From assembly GCF_030348825.1 (NCBI RefSeq), contig NZ_JAUCES010000005.1, forward strand, positions 682,001 through 746,000: a stretch of 64,000 bases of DNA. Reading direction: 5' to 3'. The first letter of the stretch is position 1, and each line of letters begins with the position of its first letter. Of the stretch, positions 32,651 to 42,591 are shown one piece after another. Both the position numbers and the translations under genes were made by a program. Source of the stretch: Fictibacillus sp. b24 (GTDB taxonomy: Bacteria > Bacillota > Bacilli > Bacillales > Fictibacillaceae). The notes beneath the pieces are model-generated. The model was not told the DNA's origin and ran no database searches. It saw only the letters and a list, made by a program, of their open reading frames with translations.

Positions 32651-33376
32651 GTGCACGAAGAAAAGCGGTATGTTTTGTATGATTACTTAGTGTTTTTCTG
32701 GAATAAGAAATGGTGGTTTCTCCTCTTACCATTGATTACTCTCGGATTGGCATTCTTGTTTTCCATGATGCAGCCTGTGGAATATCAAGGAAGAACAATT
32801 ATTTATACGGGGGATTTGAAAGGTTCTGAAACTGATCCAGAAGTTATTAAACATTTGTATAAAGACGACGTAGAGGGTAATAACCTGTCTGTAGAAGTCT
32901 TTGAAAGAGGGCAATTGGTATTTACGGTAACGGGTAACAATTCTGAACAAGTAAGTGATGTCATTTCTTCAATTAGTAAAAAGCATATCAATGTATTAAA
33001 TGAAAAATACAATAAACGAATTTTATCTACTAAAGAAAAGATGCAGAGAAAAGAGAAACACATAGAGAGCCTTAACAAACTAACAGATGTTTACGGGCAG
33101 AGGTTGAATGAAGATACTCTATCTCCGGAAGAAGAGTCCAGAATGACTGAACTTCAGTTAGCTTCTATAGAGCTGGAACAACAAATTGATAATAACAAAA
33201 AAGATATTGAGTTTTTTGAAAAACCACAACAGCTTGATACGACAGTTACTGAAAGCAGCCGTAATCAAAAGCCAATCTTGGCACTTGGACTGGTTTTAGG
33301 TCTGTTTTTATCCTTAGTATCACTCATTTTATGGAAATATATCGAAGACGCACGGAGGTATAGAAGAAATGATTAA
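32651..33376 (+). CDS. Wzz/YveK-like polysaccharide co-polymerase
   Basis: A 241-residue protein with an N-terminal TM (about 20-40), an extracellular coiled-coil-rich middle and a C-terminal TM (about 208-228): the Wzz/GNVR layout. Such proteins set polysaccharide chain length with Wzy. It lacks a kinase domain and no cognate CpsD-type tyrosine kinase is encoded nearby. The GTG start follows GGAGGT, and the 3-prime end overlaps the next gene by eight bases. Confidence 0.8.
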   Translation: MHEEKRYVLYDYLVFFWNKKWWFLLLPLITLGLAFLFSMMQPVEYQGRTIIYTGDLKGSETDPEVIKHLYKDDVEGNNLSVEVFERGQLVFTVTGNNSEQVSDVISSISKKHINVLNEKYNKRILSTKEKMQRKEKHIESLNKLTDVYGQRLNEDTLSPEEESRMTELQLASIELEQQIDNNKKDIEFFEKPQQLDTTVTESSRNQKPILALGLVLGLFLSLVSLILWKYIEDARRYRRND

Positions 33377-34382
33377 ATTTGCCATCGTAGGAATGGGACA
33401 CATAGCTAAGAAACATGTCGAAGCAATTAATGAGGCAGATGGAGCAGAACTAGTTGCTGTATGTGATGCAGCAGCTGAGCGCCTTGAAGAATATTCCGGA
33501 AAGTACGAAACATATACAGACCTAGATGAGATGCTGAAAATGAATCAAGATATACAAGTCGTAAATATCTGTGTACCATCTGGACTGCATGCCCGATTAA
33601 CAAAGATCGTGGCAGAACACGGGCGTCATATTGTTGTTGAAAAGCCGATGTCTCTTAAACTTGAGGATTCAGAAGAGATGATCAAGATTGCAAAAGAAAA
33701 CAACGTGAAGTTAGCAGTTGTTCACCCAAATCGTTTCCGTCCAGCGATTATGAAGCTTCGTGAAAAGATGGACCAAGGTGTATTTGGCACGATGAGCCAT
33801 GCGAATGCTACTGTACGTTGGAATAGAGGACAAGCTTATTATGATCAGGCACCATGGAGAGGAACGAAGGAGTTTGACGGTGGTGTCCTCATGAACCAAG
33901 CTATTCATAACCTAGACTTAATGCTTTGGTTTATGGGTGAAGTTGAAAGTGTACAAGCTATGGCGGCTACTCGCTTACGGAAAATTGAAGCTGAGGATGT
34001 AGCAGCTGCAGTTGTTCGTTTCAAAAGCGGTGCTTTAGGTGTTATCGAAGCAGCAACAACGATTTACCCGAAAAACCTTGAAGAGTCTTTATCCATTTTT
34101 GGCGAAAAGGCTTCTGTGAAAATCGGTGGCAGCAATGCTCTCTATATCGAGACTTGGGATATGGAAGACGGCATTGAAGGAGAAAAAGAATCTTTCAACG
34201 AGTCAATTAAGGATAATCCTCTTGGTAAACCAGGACATCAGTGGATCATTGAAGATATGGTGCAAGCCGTTCAAGAAGATCGTGAACCGATTGTTTCTGG
34301 ACAAGATGGCATGGCACCAGTTAAGCTGATTTTAGCGATTCTTGAATCGGCAGAAACTGGAAAAGAAGTAAAGTTAGCATAA
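33369..34382 (+). CDS. Gfo/Idh/MocA oxidoreductase, WbpB-like UDP-GlcNAcA 3-dehydrogenase
   Basis: A 337-residue NAD-dependent enzyme. Rossmann motif GMGHIAKKH (about 8-16), catalytic EKPM (about 97-100), and NQAIHNLDLMLWFMG carrying the His-x3-Asp typical of the family. In the WbpB/E pair it makes the 3-keto sugar that the aminotransferase uses. The gene overlaps the Wzz-like gene and is 28 bp before the 6-dehydrogenase. Confidence 0.88.
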   Translation: MIKFAIVGMGHIAKKHVEAINEADGAELVAVCDAAAERLEEYSGKYETYTDLDEMLKMNQDIQVVNICVPSGLHARLTKIVAEHGRHIVVEKPMSLKLEDSEEMIKIAKENNVKLAVVHPNRFRPAIMKLREKMDQGVFGTMSHANATVRWNRGQAYYDQAPWRGTKEFDGGVLMNQAIHNLDLMLWFMGEVESVQAMAATRLRKIEAEDVAAAVVRFKSGALGVIEAATTIYPKNLEESLSIFGEKASVKIGGSNALYIETWDMEDGIEGEKESFNESIKDNPLGKPGHQWIIEDMVQAVQEDREPIVSGQDGMAPVKLILAILESAETGKEVKLA

Positions 34383-34410
34383 GTTTTAAAGATCAAAGGA
34401 GATGTAGTAA

Positions 34411-35727
34411 ATGAGCCATTCAGAACAACTACTTAAGAAGATAGAAAATAAAGAAGCAGTAATTGGAGTTGTAGGTCTAGGATATGTAGGTCTTCCTTTA
34501 GCTGTTGAAAAAGCAAAAGCTGGATACAGAGTAATCGGATTCGATGTACAGCAAGCACGTGTAGATCAAGTAAATAACGGCGTTAACTATATTGGTGACG
34601 TTGTTGATGAAGATTTAGATGAAATGATCAAATCTGGTCGTTTAGAAGCTACAACAGATTACGCGAAAATCAGTGAAGTGGATGCTGTTGCGATCTGTGT
34701 TCCTACACCTCTTGATACTTACATGCAGCCGGATACTTCATATGTTGAAAGTTCAGCGAATGAAATTGCAAAAAATGCTCACGAAGGAATGTTAGTTGTT
34801 CTTGAATCTACGACATATCCTGGTACAACAGAAGAAATCGTTAAACCTGCACTTGAAAAAGCAGGACTTGTTACAGGAGAAAACGTATTTGTCGCATACT
34901 CACCAGAGCGTGTCGATCCAGGTAACAAACACTTTAATACGAAAAACACACCAAAAGTAGTTGGTGGAATTACAGCGAACTGTACAAAAGTCGCGGCTGC
35001 TCTTTACCGTGAAGTGCTTGAAGGAGATGTGCATGAAGTATCAACTCCTGCAGTAGCTGAAATGGAAAAGATCTTCGAAAACACATTCCGTCATATCAAT
35101 ATCGCATTAGCAAACGAGATGGCGATTCTTTGTCAGCGTATGGGTATTGATGTATGGGAAGTGATTGATGCTGCAAAAACGAAGCCATACGGATTCATGG
35201 CGTTTTACCCAGGACCAGGTCTTGGCGGACACTGTATTCCAATCGATCCGTTCTACTTAACATACAAAGCACGTGAATATAACTATCACACTCGTTTAAT
35301 TGAGCTTGCTGGTGAGATCAACAACGCGATGCCTGAATACGTAGTAGACCGTGCGATGCGTTTGTTGAACGAAGATGGAAAAGCTCTTCGCGGTTCAAAT
35401 GTTGTGGTTCTAGGTGTAGCTTATAAGAAAGATATTGATGATATGCGTGAATCACCGGTACTTCCTATTCTTTCTCAAATGAATGCTTCAGGTGCCAATG
35501 TAACGGTTGTTGATCCACACGTTCCAACATTTAGATTGGATGGACAGACAGTGGAGACATACTCACTTACACCTGAACTTCTTCAAAAAGCTGATCTAGT
35601 GTTATTAACGACAGATCATACGGCATTTGATTATGAAATGATCGCTCAAAACAGTGATGTACTATTTGATACACGTAATGCGATGAAAGATGTAGAGAAT
35701 AAACCAGCTCGTTACGTTAAGCTTTAA
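34411..35727 (+). CDS. UDP-N-acetylglucosamine 6-dehydrogenase, WbpA-like
   Basis: A 438-residue nucleotide-sugar dehydrogenase that oxidises C6 of UDP-GlcNAc twice to the uronate. N-terminal Rossmann GVVGLGYVGLPLA, then FVAYSPERVDPG, and the catalytic C275 in GPGLGGHCIPID; the C-terminal domain begins with VVVLGVAYKKDIDDMRESP. AAAGGAGATG precedes ATG 34411. It provides the first step for the diacetamido-uronic acid. Confidence 0.92.
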   Translation: MSHSEQLLKKIENKEAVIGVVGLGYVGLPLAVEKAKAGYRVIGFDVQQARVDQVNNGVNYIGDVVDEDLDEMIKSGRLEATTDYAKISEVDAVAICVPTPLDTYMQPDTSYVESSANEIAKNAHEGMLVVLESTTYPGTTEEIVKPALEKAGLVTGENVFVAYSPERVDPGNKHFNTKNTPKVVGGITANCTKVAAALYREVLEGDVHEVSTPAVAEMEKIFENTFRHINIALANEMAILCQRMGIDVWEVIDAAKTKPYGFMAFYPGPGLGGHCIPIDPFYLTYKAREYNYHTRLIELAGEINNAMPEYVVDRAMRLLNEDGKALRGSNVVVLGVAYKKDIDDMRESPVLPILSQMNASGANVTVVDPHVPTFRLDGQTVETYSLTPELLQKADLVLLTTDHTAFDYEMIAQNSDVLFDTRNAMKDVENKPARYVKL

Positions 35728-35758
35728 TTTAAAGTTGAGTGCAAGGGGGAACTTAGAG

Positions 35759-36493
35759 ATGATGAACTTTGTTGATTCAACAGTACAGTTAGATGAATCT
35801 GTAAAGCTAGGGCACTTTAGTGTAATCGAAAAAGGTGCAAAGATCGGTAAAAATGTTGTGATCGGGAACCGTGTAACTATTCATGAGGATACAGTGATTG
35901 GAGATAACAGTACGATTTCTGATGGAGCTGTACTCGGCAAACCACCAAAACCGGCTAAAACAAGTACGGTTAAGCTTTCCGATAATATTCCTGCTTTAAC
36001 GCTTGGCGAAGAGGTTACGGTTGGGGCGAACGCGGTCCTTTATCGCGGAGCAGAAATCGGAAGTAACACCCTGATTGCAGACCTTGCCAGTGTGCGTGAG
36101 AATGTTCAGATCGCAGATTATGTTATTGTGGGACGCGGAGTTACGGTTGAAAACCATGTATCAATCGGAACACGCACGAAGATTCAATCGAACTCTTACA
36201 TTACCGCTTATACAACCCTTGAGGATCATGTGTTTATCGCGCCATGCGTGACGACTACAAACGACAACTTCATGGGCCGTACAGAAGAGCGTTTTGACAA
36301 GATTAAAGGAGCAATCGTGAAGAAGGGAGCTCGTGTAGGCGGAGCGTCCATCATTCTCCCAGGCATAACAGTTGCGGAAGAAACATTTGTAGCTGCTGGA
36401 GCTCTAGTGACAAAGGATACAGAAGAAAAGACCGTCATCAAAGGCGTACCAGCTAAATATAGCAAGCAGGTTGACGAGCGGGAGTTGTTATAA
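35759..36493 (+). CDS. Left-handed beta-helix N-acetyltransferase, WbpD-like
   Basis: A 244-residue hexapeptide-repeat acyltransferase with many [LIV]-G-x4 turns (for example KIGKNVVIGNRVTI, VGRGVTVENHVSIG). It should acetylate the 3-amino group made by the WbpE-like enzyme. ATG 35759 (a second ATG follows) is 9 bases after AAGGGGG; the longer frame from TTG 35735 contains that site and is unlikely. Confidence 0.85.
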   Translation: MMNFVDSTVQLDESVKLGHFSVIEKGAKIGKNVVIGNRVTIHEDTVIGDNSTISDGAVLGKPPKPAKTSTVKLSDNIPALTLGEEVTVGANAVLYRGAEIGSNTLIADLASVRENVQIADYVIVGRGVTVENHVSIGTRTKIQSNSYITAYTTLEDHVFIAPCVTTTNDNFMGRTEERFDKIKGAIVKKGARVGGASIILPGITVAEETFVAAGALVTKDTEEKTVIKGVPAKYSKQVDERELL

Positions 36494-36494
36494 C

Positions 36495-37907
36495 TTGTTA
36501 GCGCAGCTTAAACGTTTAGGAGGGGATTCCCTCCTTTATGCGTTAATGAATGTGGGTACCAAATTAATCGCATTCTTGATGCTACCAATTTTTACGACGT
36601 ATCTAGGAAAAGAGCAGATGGGTGTCTTGGAAAACACAGACGCTTTTACATCTATGCTCACGTTCCTTGTTATTTTCGGTACAGATTCAGCACTTGCGTT
36701 CTACTTTTTTGATACAGATAAAAAAGAGTTGAAAATCAGTTATGTCCAAACGGTTCTCCAATTTAGACTGGCTATTTCTTTACTTTGTTTGATAGGTGCC
36801 ATAATAGGCGGAGAATGGGTTTCTGTGTTAGTGACTGGGAAATCTGGATATGCGTTCGTGGTCATTGCAGCGATGGTAACACTTGTACTAGAGTCAATCA
36901 TTACGCTTGTTCTGACTTATTATCGTTATGAGTTCAAGGTCAAGAAAGTTGTGATATACACAGTTCTTCGTCTTGGCGGAGCGGCTTTATTCGCTTATAT
37001 CTTCTTAAAGATGTGGATGGAAGAAGTAGATGTTATCTATTACGGCCGTAATATTGCAGCTGGTGTTATTGTATTGCTGCTTTTACCTGAATTGTTCAGG
37101 CTTGTAAGAATTAAAGTAGACAAAGAAAAGCTATGGGCGATTTTGAAATATGCCGCCCCGCTTGTTCCAGCATCTCTTGCTTTTTGGGTGATTGCTACTT
37201 CTAACAGGTTCTTTTTAACTTACTTTGAGGGATTAGGGAGTGCCGGTATTTATGGAGTTGCTGTTAAGTTCGCAACGGTTATCACATTACTGACATCCAG
37301 TGTTCAGATGGCTTGGCGTCCTTATACAATGTCAATTAAAGAACGCCCTGATGCTGAAAAGATTTTTTCTAAGTTCTCTATAATTATTCTTGTCGGGGGC
37401 ATTATAGGATTACTGGGAATTGCAACTTTTATTCCTTATATTTTCAAATTTATGATTTCGGACCCTGACTTTTATAGTGCTAGTCATTATATTGCGCTTT
37501 TAAGTGCAGGAACATTTTTGAACTTTTATTACCTAATTATTTCGGTAGGATTATTTATTAAAAAAGAGACTAAGTATATCTCTGTCTATTTTATCGCTGC
37601 AGCAGTAATCAGTCTCGTTCTCAATTTAGTCTTGATCCCTTTGATATCCCTTTGGGGTGCAGCATTAGCAGTTGTCATTTCCTATTTATTTGCTTGTGTA
37701 ATGATTTTTAGAAAGAGCCAACAAGTTTATTACATACCGCTACCGGTAGGTAAGATGGTTTTTCTATTCACTACAGGTATGATTGCTATGGGCTCACTCG
37801 TCTGGTTGCATATAGCAGAATTACCAGTATATTATTTAACCTTCCCTTGGTTGTTATTTGCAGCTGCCTTTGGGGTTTCAAGAGTCTTAAAAGAAATTAA
37901 AAGCTAA
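36495..37907 (+). CDS. Wzx-type polysaccharide flippase
   Basis: A 470-residue membrane protein of the MATE/polysaccharide-synthesis family, with about fourteen TM segments and the usual early LYALMNVGTKLIAFLMLPIFTTYL. TTG 36495 follows GGGAG by 10 bases and begins one base after the acetyltransferase stop; the frame is also open from TTG 36471 inside that gene. It should move the lipid-linked repeat unit outward. Confidence 0.85.
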   Translation: MLAQLKRLGGDSLLYALMNVGTKLIAFLMLPIFTTYLGKEQMGVLENTDAFTSMLTFLVIFGTDSALAFYFFDTDKKELKISYVQTVLQFRLAISLLCLIGAIIGGEWVSVLVTGKSGYAFVVIAAMVTLVLESIITLVLTYYRYEFKVKKVVIYTVLRLGGAALFAYIFLKMWMEEVDVIYYGRNIAAGVIVLLLLPELFRLVRIKVDKEKLWAILKYAAPLVPASLAFWVIATSNRFFLTYFEGLGSAGIYGVAVKFATVITLLTSSVQMAWRPYTMSIKERPDAEKIFSKFSIIILVGGIIGLLGIATFIPYIFKFMISDPDFYSASHYIALLSAGTFLNFYYLIISVGLFIKKETKYISVYFIAAAVISLVLNLVLIPLISLWGAALAVVISYLFACVMIFRKSQQVYYIPLPVGKMVFLFTTGMIAMGSLVWLHIAELPVYYLTFPWLLFAAAFGVSRVLKEIKS

Positions 37908-37919
37908 GAGGTGCTATTC

Positions 37920-38975
37920 ATGAAGGTGTTAACAGTACTAGGAGCGCGTCCGCAGTTTATTAAGGCCGCACCTGTATCAAGAGCTTTACGCAAGTCACAC
38001 ACAGAAATTATCGTTCATACAGGACAGCATTACGATGCCAACATGTCTGATATTTTCTTTGAAGAGCTTCATATTCCAAAACCGGATTACCATCTAGGGG
38101 TAGGTTCTGGTAATCATGGTAAACAAACAGGACAAATGTTAGCTGATATTGAAGCAATTATTTTAGATGAAAAACCAGATTATTTATTGGTTTACGGTGA
38201 CACGAACTCAACATTAGCAGGATCTCTTGCGGCAGCAAAGCTACATATTCCTGTTATCCATATCGAAGCTGGATTGCGCAGCTTTAACAAAAAGATGCCA
38301 GAAGAAATCAACCGTATCATGACAGACCATGTATCTGAATTCCTTTTCTGTCCAACTGATACGGCAGTCAAAAATCTTCATGATGAAAATATCACAAACA
38401 ACGTAATCAATGTCGGTGATGTTATGTATGATGCGGTTGAATATAATCGTAAACTTGCAGCTGATAAATCAGAGATTCTTCAAAAGCATGATTTGAAGAG
38501 CAAAGAGTTTTTACTGATTACGGTTCACCGTGCAGAGAATACAGATAACCTTGAGAACATTACAAACATCCTAAAAGCTTTTTCTGAGATTGAAGATCAA
38601 AAGGTTTGGCCGATTCATCCACGAACGAAGCACAAGCTTGAGAGTATGGGATTTGATTTAGCTTCTATTCCAAACTTGCTTGTTATCGAACCAGTGGGTT
38701 ATTTAGATATGCTTACTCTGGAGAATCATGCGAAAAAAATCCTAACAGATTCAGGCGGTGTTCAAAAGGAAGCATACTTCATGCAGGTTCCGTGTGTTAC
38801 TTTACGAGAACAAACGGAATGGGTTGAAACGCTTGAGAGTGAAGCGAACATCTTGGTAGGTACAGATGTTGAAGCAATATTAGAAGCAACTCGAAAAGAA
38901 GTAAACCCGACGTATAAAGAAGTATTTGGCGATGCAAAGGCTTCTGAAAAAATTGTCCAAGCCATTCAACAATAA
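37920..38975 (+). CDS. Non-hydrolysing UDP-sugar 2-epimerase, WecB/WbpI-like
   Basis: A 351-residue epimerase. Family blocks: GARPQFIKAAPVSRAL, VHTGQHYD, VYGDTNSTLAG, HIEAGLRSFNKKMPEEINR, TVHRAENTD and DSGGVQKEAYF. As the fifth enzyme of the set it probably turns the gluco 2,3-diacetamido uronate into the manno form, as WbpI does. Plain UDP-GlcNAc 2-epimerase activity is the alternative. ATG 37920 is 6 bases after AGAGGTG. Confidence 0.88.
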   Translation: MKVLTVLGARPQFIKAAPVSRALRKSHTEIIVHTGQHYDANMSDIFFEELHIPKPDYHLGVGSGNHGKQTGQMLADIEAIILDEKPDYLLVYGDTNSTLAGSLAAAKLHIPVIHIEAGLRSFNKKMPEEINRIMTDHVSEFLFCPTDTAVKNLHDENITNNVINVGDVMYDAVEYNRKLAADKSEILQKHDLKSKEFLLITVHRAENTDNLENITNILKAFSEIEDQKVWPIHPRTKHKLESMGFDLASIPNLLVIEPVGYLDMLTLENHAKKILTDSGGVQKEAYFMQVPCVTLREQTEWVETLESEANILVGTDVEAILEATRKEVNPTYKEVFGDAKASEKIVQAIQQ

Positions 38976-39005
38976 AGATCTACATCAGGGTAACGGGGGA
39001 AAATC

Positions 39006-40382
39006 ATGTTTTTGACTTACGCAATGATCTGGCTGATCGTATTAGGAATATCAATAACCTTGTTTAAAAAAGCAGGGGGAAGTCTTTCCATTTTAAGACC
39101 TAATCTTCTTTCTCTTGTCTTTTATTACTCCTTATTCGTGTCCAGTTTTATAGGCAGTCTATTGATTGTGACGAAAACGGATCAGTTTTATATGATGCAT
39201 AAGGTTCCGAATGATGAGTATCGGTTAATTGGGTTCATTCTAGTCTGTCTTGTCATGATCTTTCTCCCCTTAACTGTATTTTTACTTCAAAAATTAGTTG
39301 GTTTCAATGCAGCAAAGGAGTTTAACCACTATTTTGATAAACCGGTCGTTCTTCCTTTTACGAAAGAAAAAACAGAATTCTATGTTCTTTTTGCCGGTCT
39401 ATCTACCATTTGTTTATTAGCAGTTGCCTATACGATGCTAAAATTAAACGCGATTCCTTTACTTGAACTAATAAAGGGCTCAAGTAATGCGGGTCAACTA
39501 AGAATTGAAGCTTCAAGAGGTTTTCAGGGAAATGTTCTTATCCGTAACATTTTTGCTATTGCCCTAACACCTATTTTATCGATTATCGCCTTTATTTTTG
39601 CTCATAAGACAAGAGAGCTAAAGTGGATTGTCCTTGCTGTTTTATTAATCGGCGCATCATTTGTGATCACTACTTATGATCTTTCAAAATCTCCGGTATT
39701 CTTTTATATGCTTAGCATGATTTTGACTGCCATTTACATTGGCTTTGTGCGCTTATCATATAAAAGAATCTTACTGATAGGGATAGTTGGGTTTGCATTA
39801 TTGTTCGGTATGTATGCTGCTTTAGGTGCTAATCCTTCTTCCTTCTTATCCTATAATTCTGGACCGATAGGAAGAATGTTCTTGTCGCAGATCGCACCAT
39901 TCTATATGCATCTTCAACTATTCGGCAACGGTTTTCCGTTTTTAGAAGGTAGCAGTTTCCCTGGCATTATTAATCAGATGTTTGACCAAGTGCACGCACG
40001 ATCTGGACGTGTAGCTATGGGCTATTTTTATCCAGAAAAGGTAGAAGCGGGTACCGCAGGGGTGCTTAATACGCTCTTTATCGGAGAAGCTTATGCAAAT
40101 TACTCCTATCCTGGAGTTATCATGTCTATTTTATATATGGGTATGTTTTTAGCTGTTATTTATATGATATTCCTTCGATTACCTAAAAACCCTGTTTTCT
40201 TGGGGATGTTTATCTATTTCACCATCAATATTCCAAGGTCCGTAGTTGGAGGTTTCTTTGATTTTATTTTCAATCCTCTTTGGATTATGATTTCCGTATT
40301 CGTCTTTTCTGTATACTTTGTAATCAAAGTCCGCATTGGAGTTATGGATTTCTTGAAAAATGGTAAAGGAGCAGGGCAATGA
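39006..40382 (+). CDS. Wzy-type O-antigen/capsule polymerase
   Basis: A 458-residue membrane protein with about twelve TM segments and a large extracellular loop near residues 290-370 (GNGFPFLEGSSFPG...), typical of Wzy polymerases, which have little sequence identity. GGGGGA precedes the ATG. The last four bases overlap the next gene. It should polymerise the repeat unit moved by the flippase. Confidence 0.78.
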   Translation: MFLTYAMIWLIVLGISITLFKKAGGSLSILRPNLLSLVFYYSLFVSSFIGSLLIVTKTDQFYMMHKVPNDEYRLIGFILVCLVMIFLPLTVFLLQKLVGFNAAKEFNHYFDKPVVLPFTKEKTEFYVLFAGLSTICLLAVAYTMLKLNAIPLLELIKGSSNAGQLRIEASRGFQGNVLIRNIFAIALTPILSIIAFIFAHKTRELKWIVLAVLLIGASFVITTYDLSKSPVFFYMLSMILTAIYIGFVRLSYKRILLIGIVGFALLFGMYAALGANPSSFLSYNSGPIGRMFLSQIAPFYMHLQLFGNGFPFLEGSSFPGIINQMFDQVHARSGRVAMGYFYPEKVEAGTAGVLNTLFIGEAYANYSYPGVIMSILYMGMFLAVIYMIFLRLPKNPVFLGMFIYFTINIPRSVVGGFFDFIFNPLWIMISVFVFSVYFVIKVRIGVMDFLKNGKGAGQ

Positions 40383-41494
40383 GTAACAAAGCAATTTTAG
40401 TTTATTTTCCATTCAAGTTAGCTGAAAAGGCGGACAGTGGTTCGAAATTACGTCCACTTGAAATGCTTAAAGCATTTAGACAATGGGGAAAAGAAGAAGA
40501 TGTAGAGATTATTGAAATCAATGGAACTTCAGAAGAAAGAACAACAGCGTTTAATCAGTTAAAGTCAGAAGGAAAGCTTCAAAATCTTTGGTTTTGTTAT
40601 GCTGAGAACCAAACAATCCCGATTTGGCTCACAGATCCTGGTCATAAACCGAAAAAGCCTTTTATTGATACCCAAGTATTTAAATTCTTAAAGGAACAAA
40701 ATGTACCGATGGGCATTTTTTATCGGGATGTATATTGGAAATTTGATGATCTTTATCCTTTAAAAGGTTTAAAGAAAAAAGTCATGCAGACGATCTATCG
40801 CCGTGAAGAAAGATTTTACGAAAAATACGCTTCAGCAATCTTTTTGCCAAGTGCAGCTATGGGGAAATATGTTGATATTAACCAGCCAAAAGTACCTTTG
40901 CCTCCTGGCGGTAAAAAGACAGATTTATTGAATATTAAAAAAACGTTTTCTCATCAAGGCATCTACGTGGGTGGAATAGCGAATGATGATTACGGATTAC
41001 CTCTTTTATTAGAGGCTTTAGAAAACTATCCTTCAAATAAAATGCAGCCTAAATTAACAATTGTATGCCGTGAGAACGAATATAATAAGCTTCCTGAAGA
41101 ACAAAAGCGGCGATTGCATATGCTTGATGTTAATCTTCAGCATATTAGCGGAGATGAACTTACAGAGCTTTATGATTCCATGGATTATGCCTATATCCCA
41201 AGATTAAAGAGCGAGTATAATAATTTTTCCGTTCCTGTTAAACTTGTAGAGTATTTGTCCAACGGATTGCCAGTGGTTGCAACAGACTGTGAGGCACAGA
41301 AGGCTTTTATCGATTCAGGCAATTATGGTGTTGTTTGTGACGACAGAAAAGATGCTTTAATTCAAGCCATCGAAAATGTTGAGACAGAATGCAATAACTA
41401 TCGGAACAATATTCAGGATACGTTTCTTGAAAGAAATTCTTGGCTTGCACGAGTAAAAACTGTAAAAAACACACTTGTGGGGGAAACGAAATGA
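40379..41494 (+). CDS. Glycosyltransferase (GT-B, GT4-like)
   Basis: A 371-residue enzyme without TM segments. The C-terminal half has the GT-B donor-site pattern PRLKSEYNNFSVPVKLVEYLSNGLPVVATDCEA (given here in part as VPVKLVEYLSNGLPVVATDC). The N-terminal half is divergent. The start overlaps wzy (ATGA) and the end overlaps the next gene by four bases, so this is a tightly coupled set. Confidence 0.8.
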   Translation: MSNKAILVYFPFKLAEKADSGSKLRPLEMLKAFRQWGKEEDVEIIEINGTSEERTTAFNQLKSEGKLQNLWFCYAENQTIPIWLTDPGHKPKKPFIDTQVFKFLKEQNVPMGIFYRDVYWKFDDLYPLKGLKKKVMQTIYRREERFYEKYASAIFLPSAAMGKYVDINQPKVPLPPGGKKTDLLNIKKTFSHQGIYVGGIANDDYGLPLLLEALENYPSNKMQPKLTIVCRENEYNKLPEEQKRRLHMLDVNLQHISGDELTELYDSMDYAYIPRLKSEYNNFSVPVKLVEYLSNGLPVVATDCEAQKAFIDSGNYGVVCDDRKDALIQAIENVETECNNYRNNIQDTFLERNSWLARVKTVKNTLVGETK

Positions 41495-42567
41495 AACTTT
41501 TATTATTAGCCCCTGGCCGTTCGATTCATACTCACAAATGGGCGATGTATTTTAAACAAAAGGGCTGGGAAGTAAAAGTAGCTACGTTTCAAGATCATTA
41601 TTCTGAGGAAAATGCCAATGAGATTGATACGGTTATCCTGCCAAAAAAGCTCCCAGGAAAACTAAGCTACTTTGGAGCGGTACCATTTATCAAAAAGCTT
41701 TTGCGCACGTTTCAGCCAGATATTTTCCATGCTCATTTTCTTTCAAGCTATGGATTAATCGGGGCTCTTACGGATTTTCATCCTTACTATGTTTCTGTAT
41801 GGGGAACGGATATCTTTCAATTCCCACAAAAAAATTCATTAAATCGAAAAATGATCGAATTTACGTTGAACAGAGCAGATCGTATTTGTTCTACTAGTCA
41901 TGTGATGGGAAAAGAGACTAATAAATATACAAACAAAGAAATCAGCATCACCCCATTTGGTGTGGATCTTGATGTGTTTAAGCCTATGGCAAAAGCAGAG
42001 AAGGCCAATATTCAGATTGGTATTGTAAAAGCCTTATCTGATAAATACGGGATTGGTACTTTGATCAAGGCATTTAAGAAGGTTCACGAAAAACATCATA
42101 ATACTGAATTAGTTATTGTTGGGGGAGGTCCTCAATTAGACGATTATAAAAAACTTTCGGCAGACTTGAGTATTAGTGAACACGTAAAATTTGCAGGAAG
42201 AATCCCTAATACTAAAGTACCTGAATTTATTAATGAGATGGATATTTTCACAGTACCCTCACGAGATCAAGAATCATTTGGGGTGGCTGCAGTTGAAGCG
42301 ATGGCCTGCGGCGTACCTGTTGTAGTAACGAATGTTGGTGGACTGCCAGAAGTTGTTATGGAAGGTGAAACAGGATTCATCGTTCCGAAAGAAGATCCTG
42401 AGAAACTAGCAGCTGCCATCAACCAGTTGATTGAGAATAAAGAGGAACGGATACGAATGGGACAGAGTGGTGTCGTGCATGTCAGAAAAGAATACGATTG
42501 GTATGAAAACGCGTCGCGAATGGAAAAACTGTATCAACAAACGTTAAGACAGTCTCAATCGGTGTAA
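41491..42567 (+). CDS. Glycosyltransferase family 4 protein
   Basis: A 358-residue GT4 enzyme: N-terminal LAPGRSIHTHKWAMYF, acceptor-side HAHFLSSYGL, GTDIF, and the donor motif DQESFGVAAVEAMACGVPVV (E-x7-E). ATG 41491 follows GGGGGAAACG and overlaps the previous stop; a longer frame from 41440 lies inside the previous gene. It adds one sugar of the repeat unit. Confidence 0.9.
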   Translation: MKLLLLAPGRSIHTHKWAMYFKQKGWEVKVATFQDHYSEENANEIDTVILPKKLPGKLSYFGAVPFIKKLLRTFQPDIFHAHFLSSYGLIGALTDFHPYYVSVWGTDIFQFPQKNSLNRKMIEFTLNRADRICSTSHVMGKETNKYTNKEISITPFGVDLDVFKPMAKAEKANIQIGIVKALSDKYGIGTLIKAFKKVHEKHHNTELVIVGGGPQLDDYKKLSADLSISEHVKFAGRIPNTKVPEFINEMDIFTVPSRDQESFGVAAVEAMACGVPVVVTNVGGLPEVVMEGETGFIVPKEDPEKLAAAINQLIENKEERIRMGQSGVVHVRKEYDWYENASRMEKLYQQTLRQSQSV

Positions 42568-42591
42568 TGAATTGAAGGTGAGAACGATATT

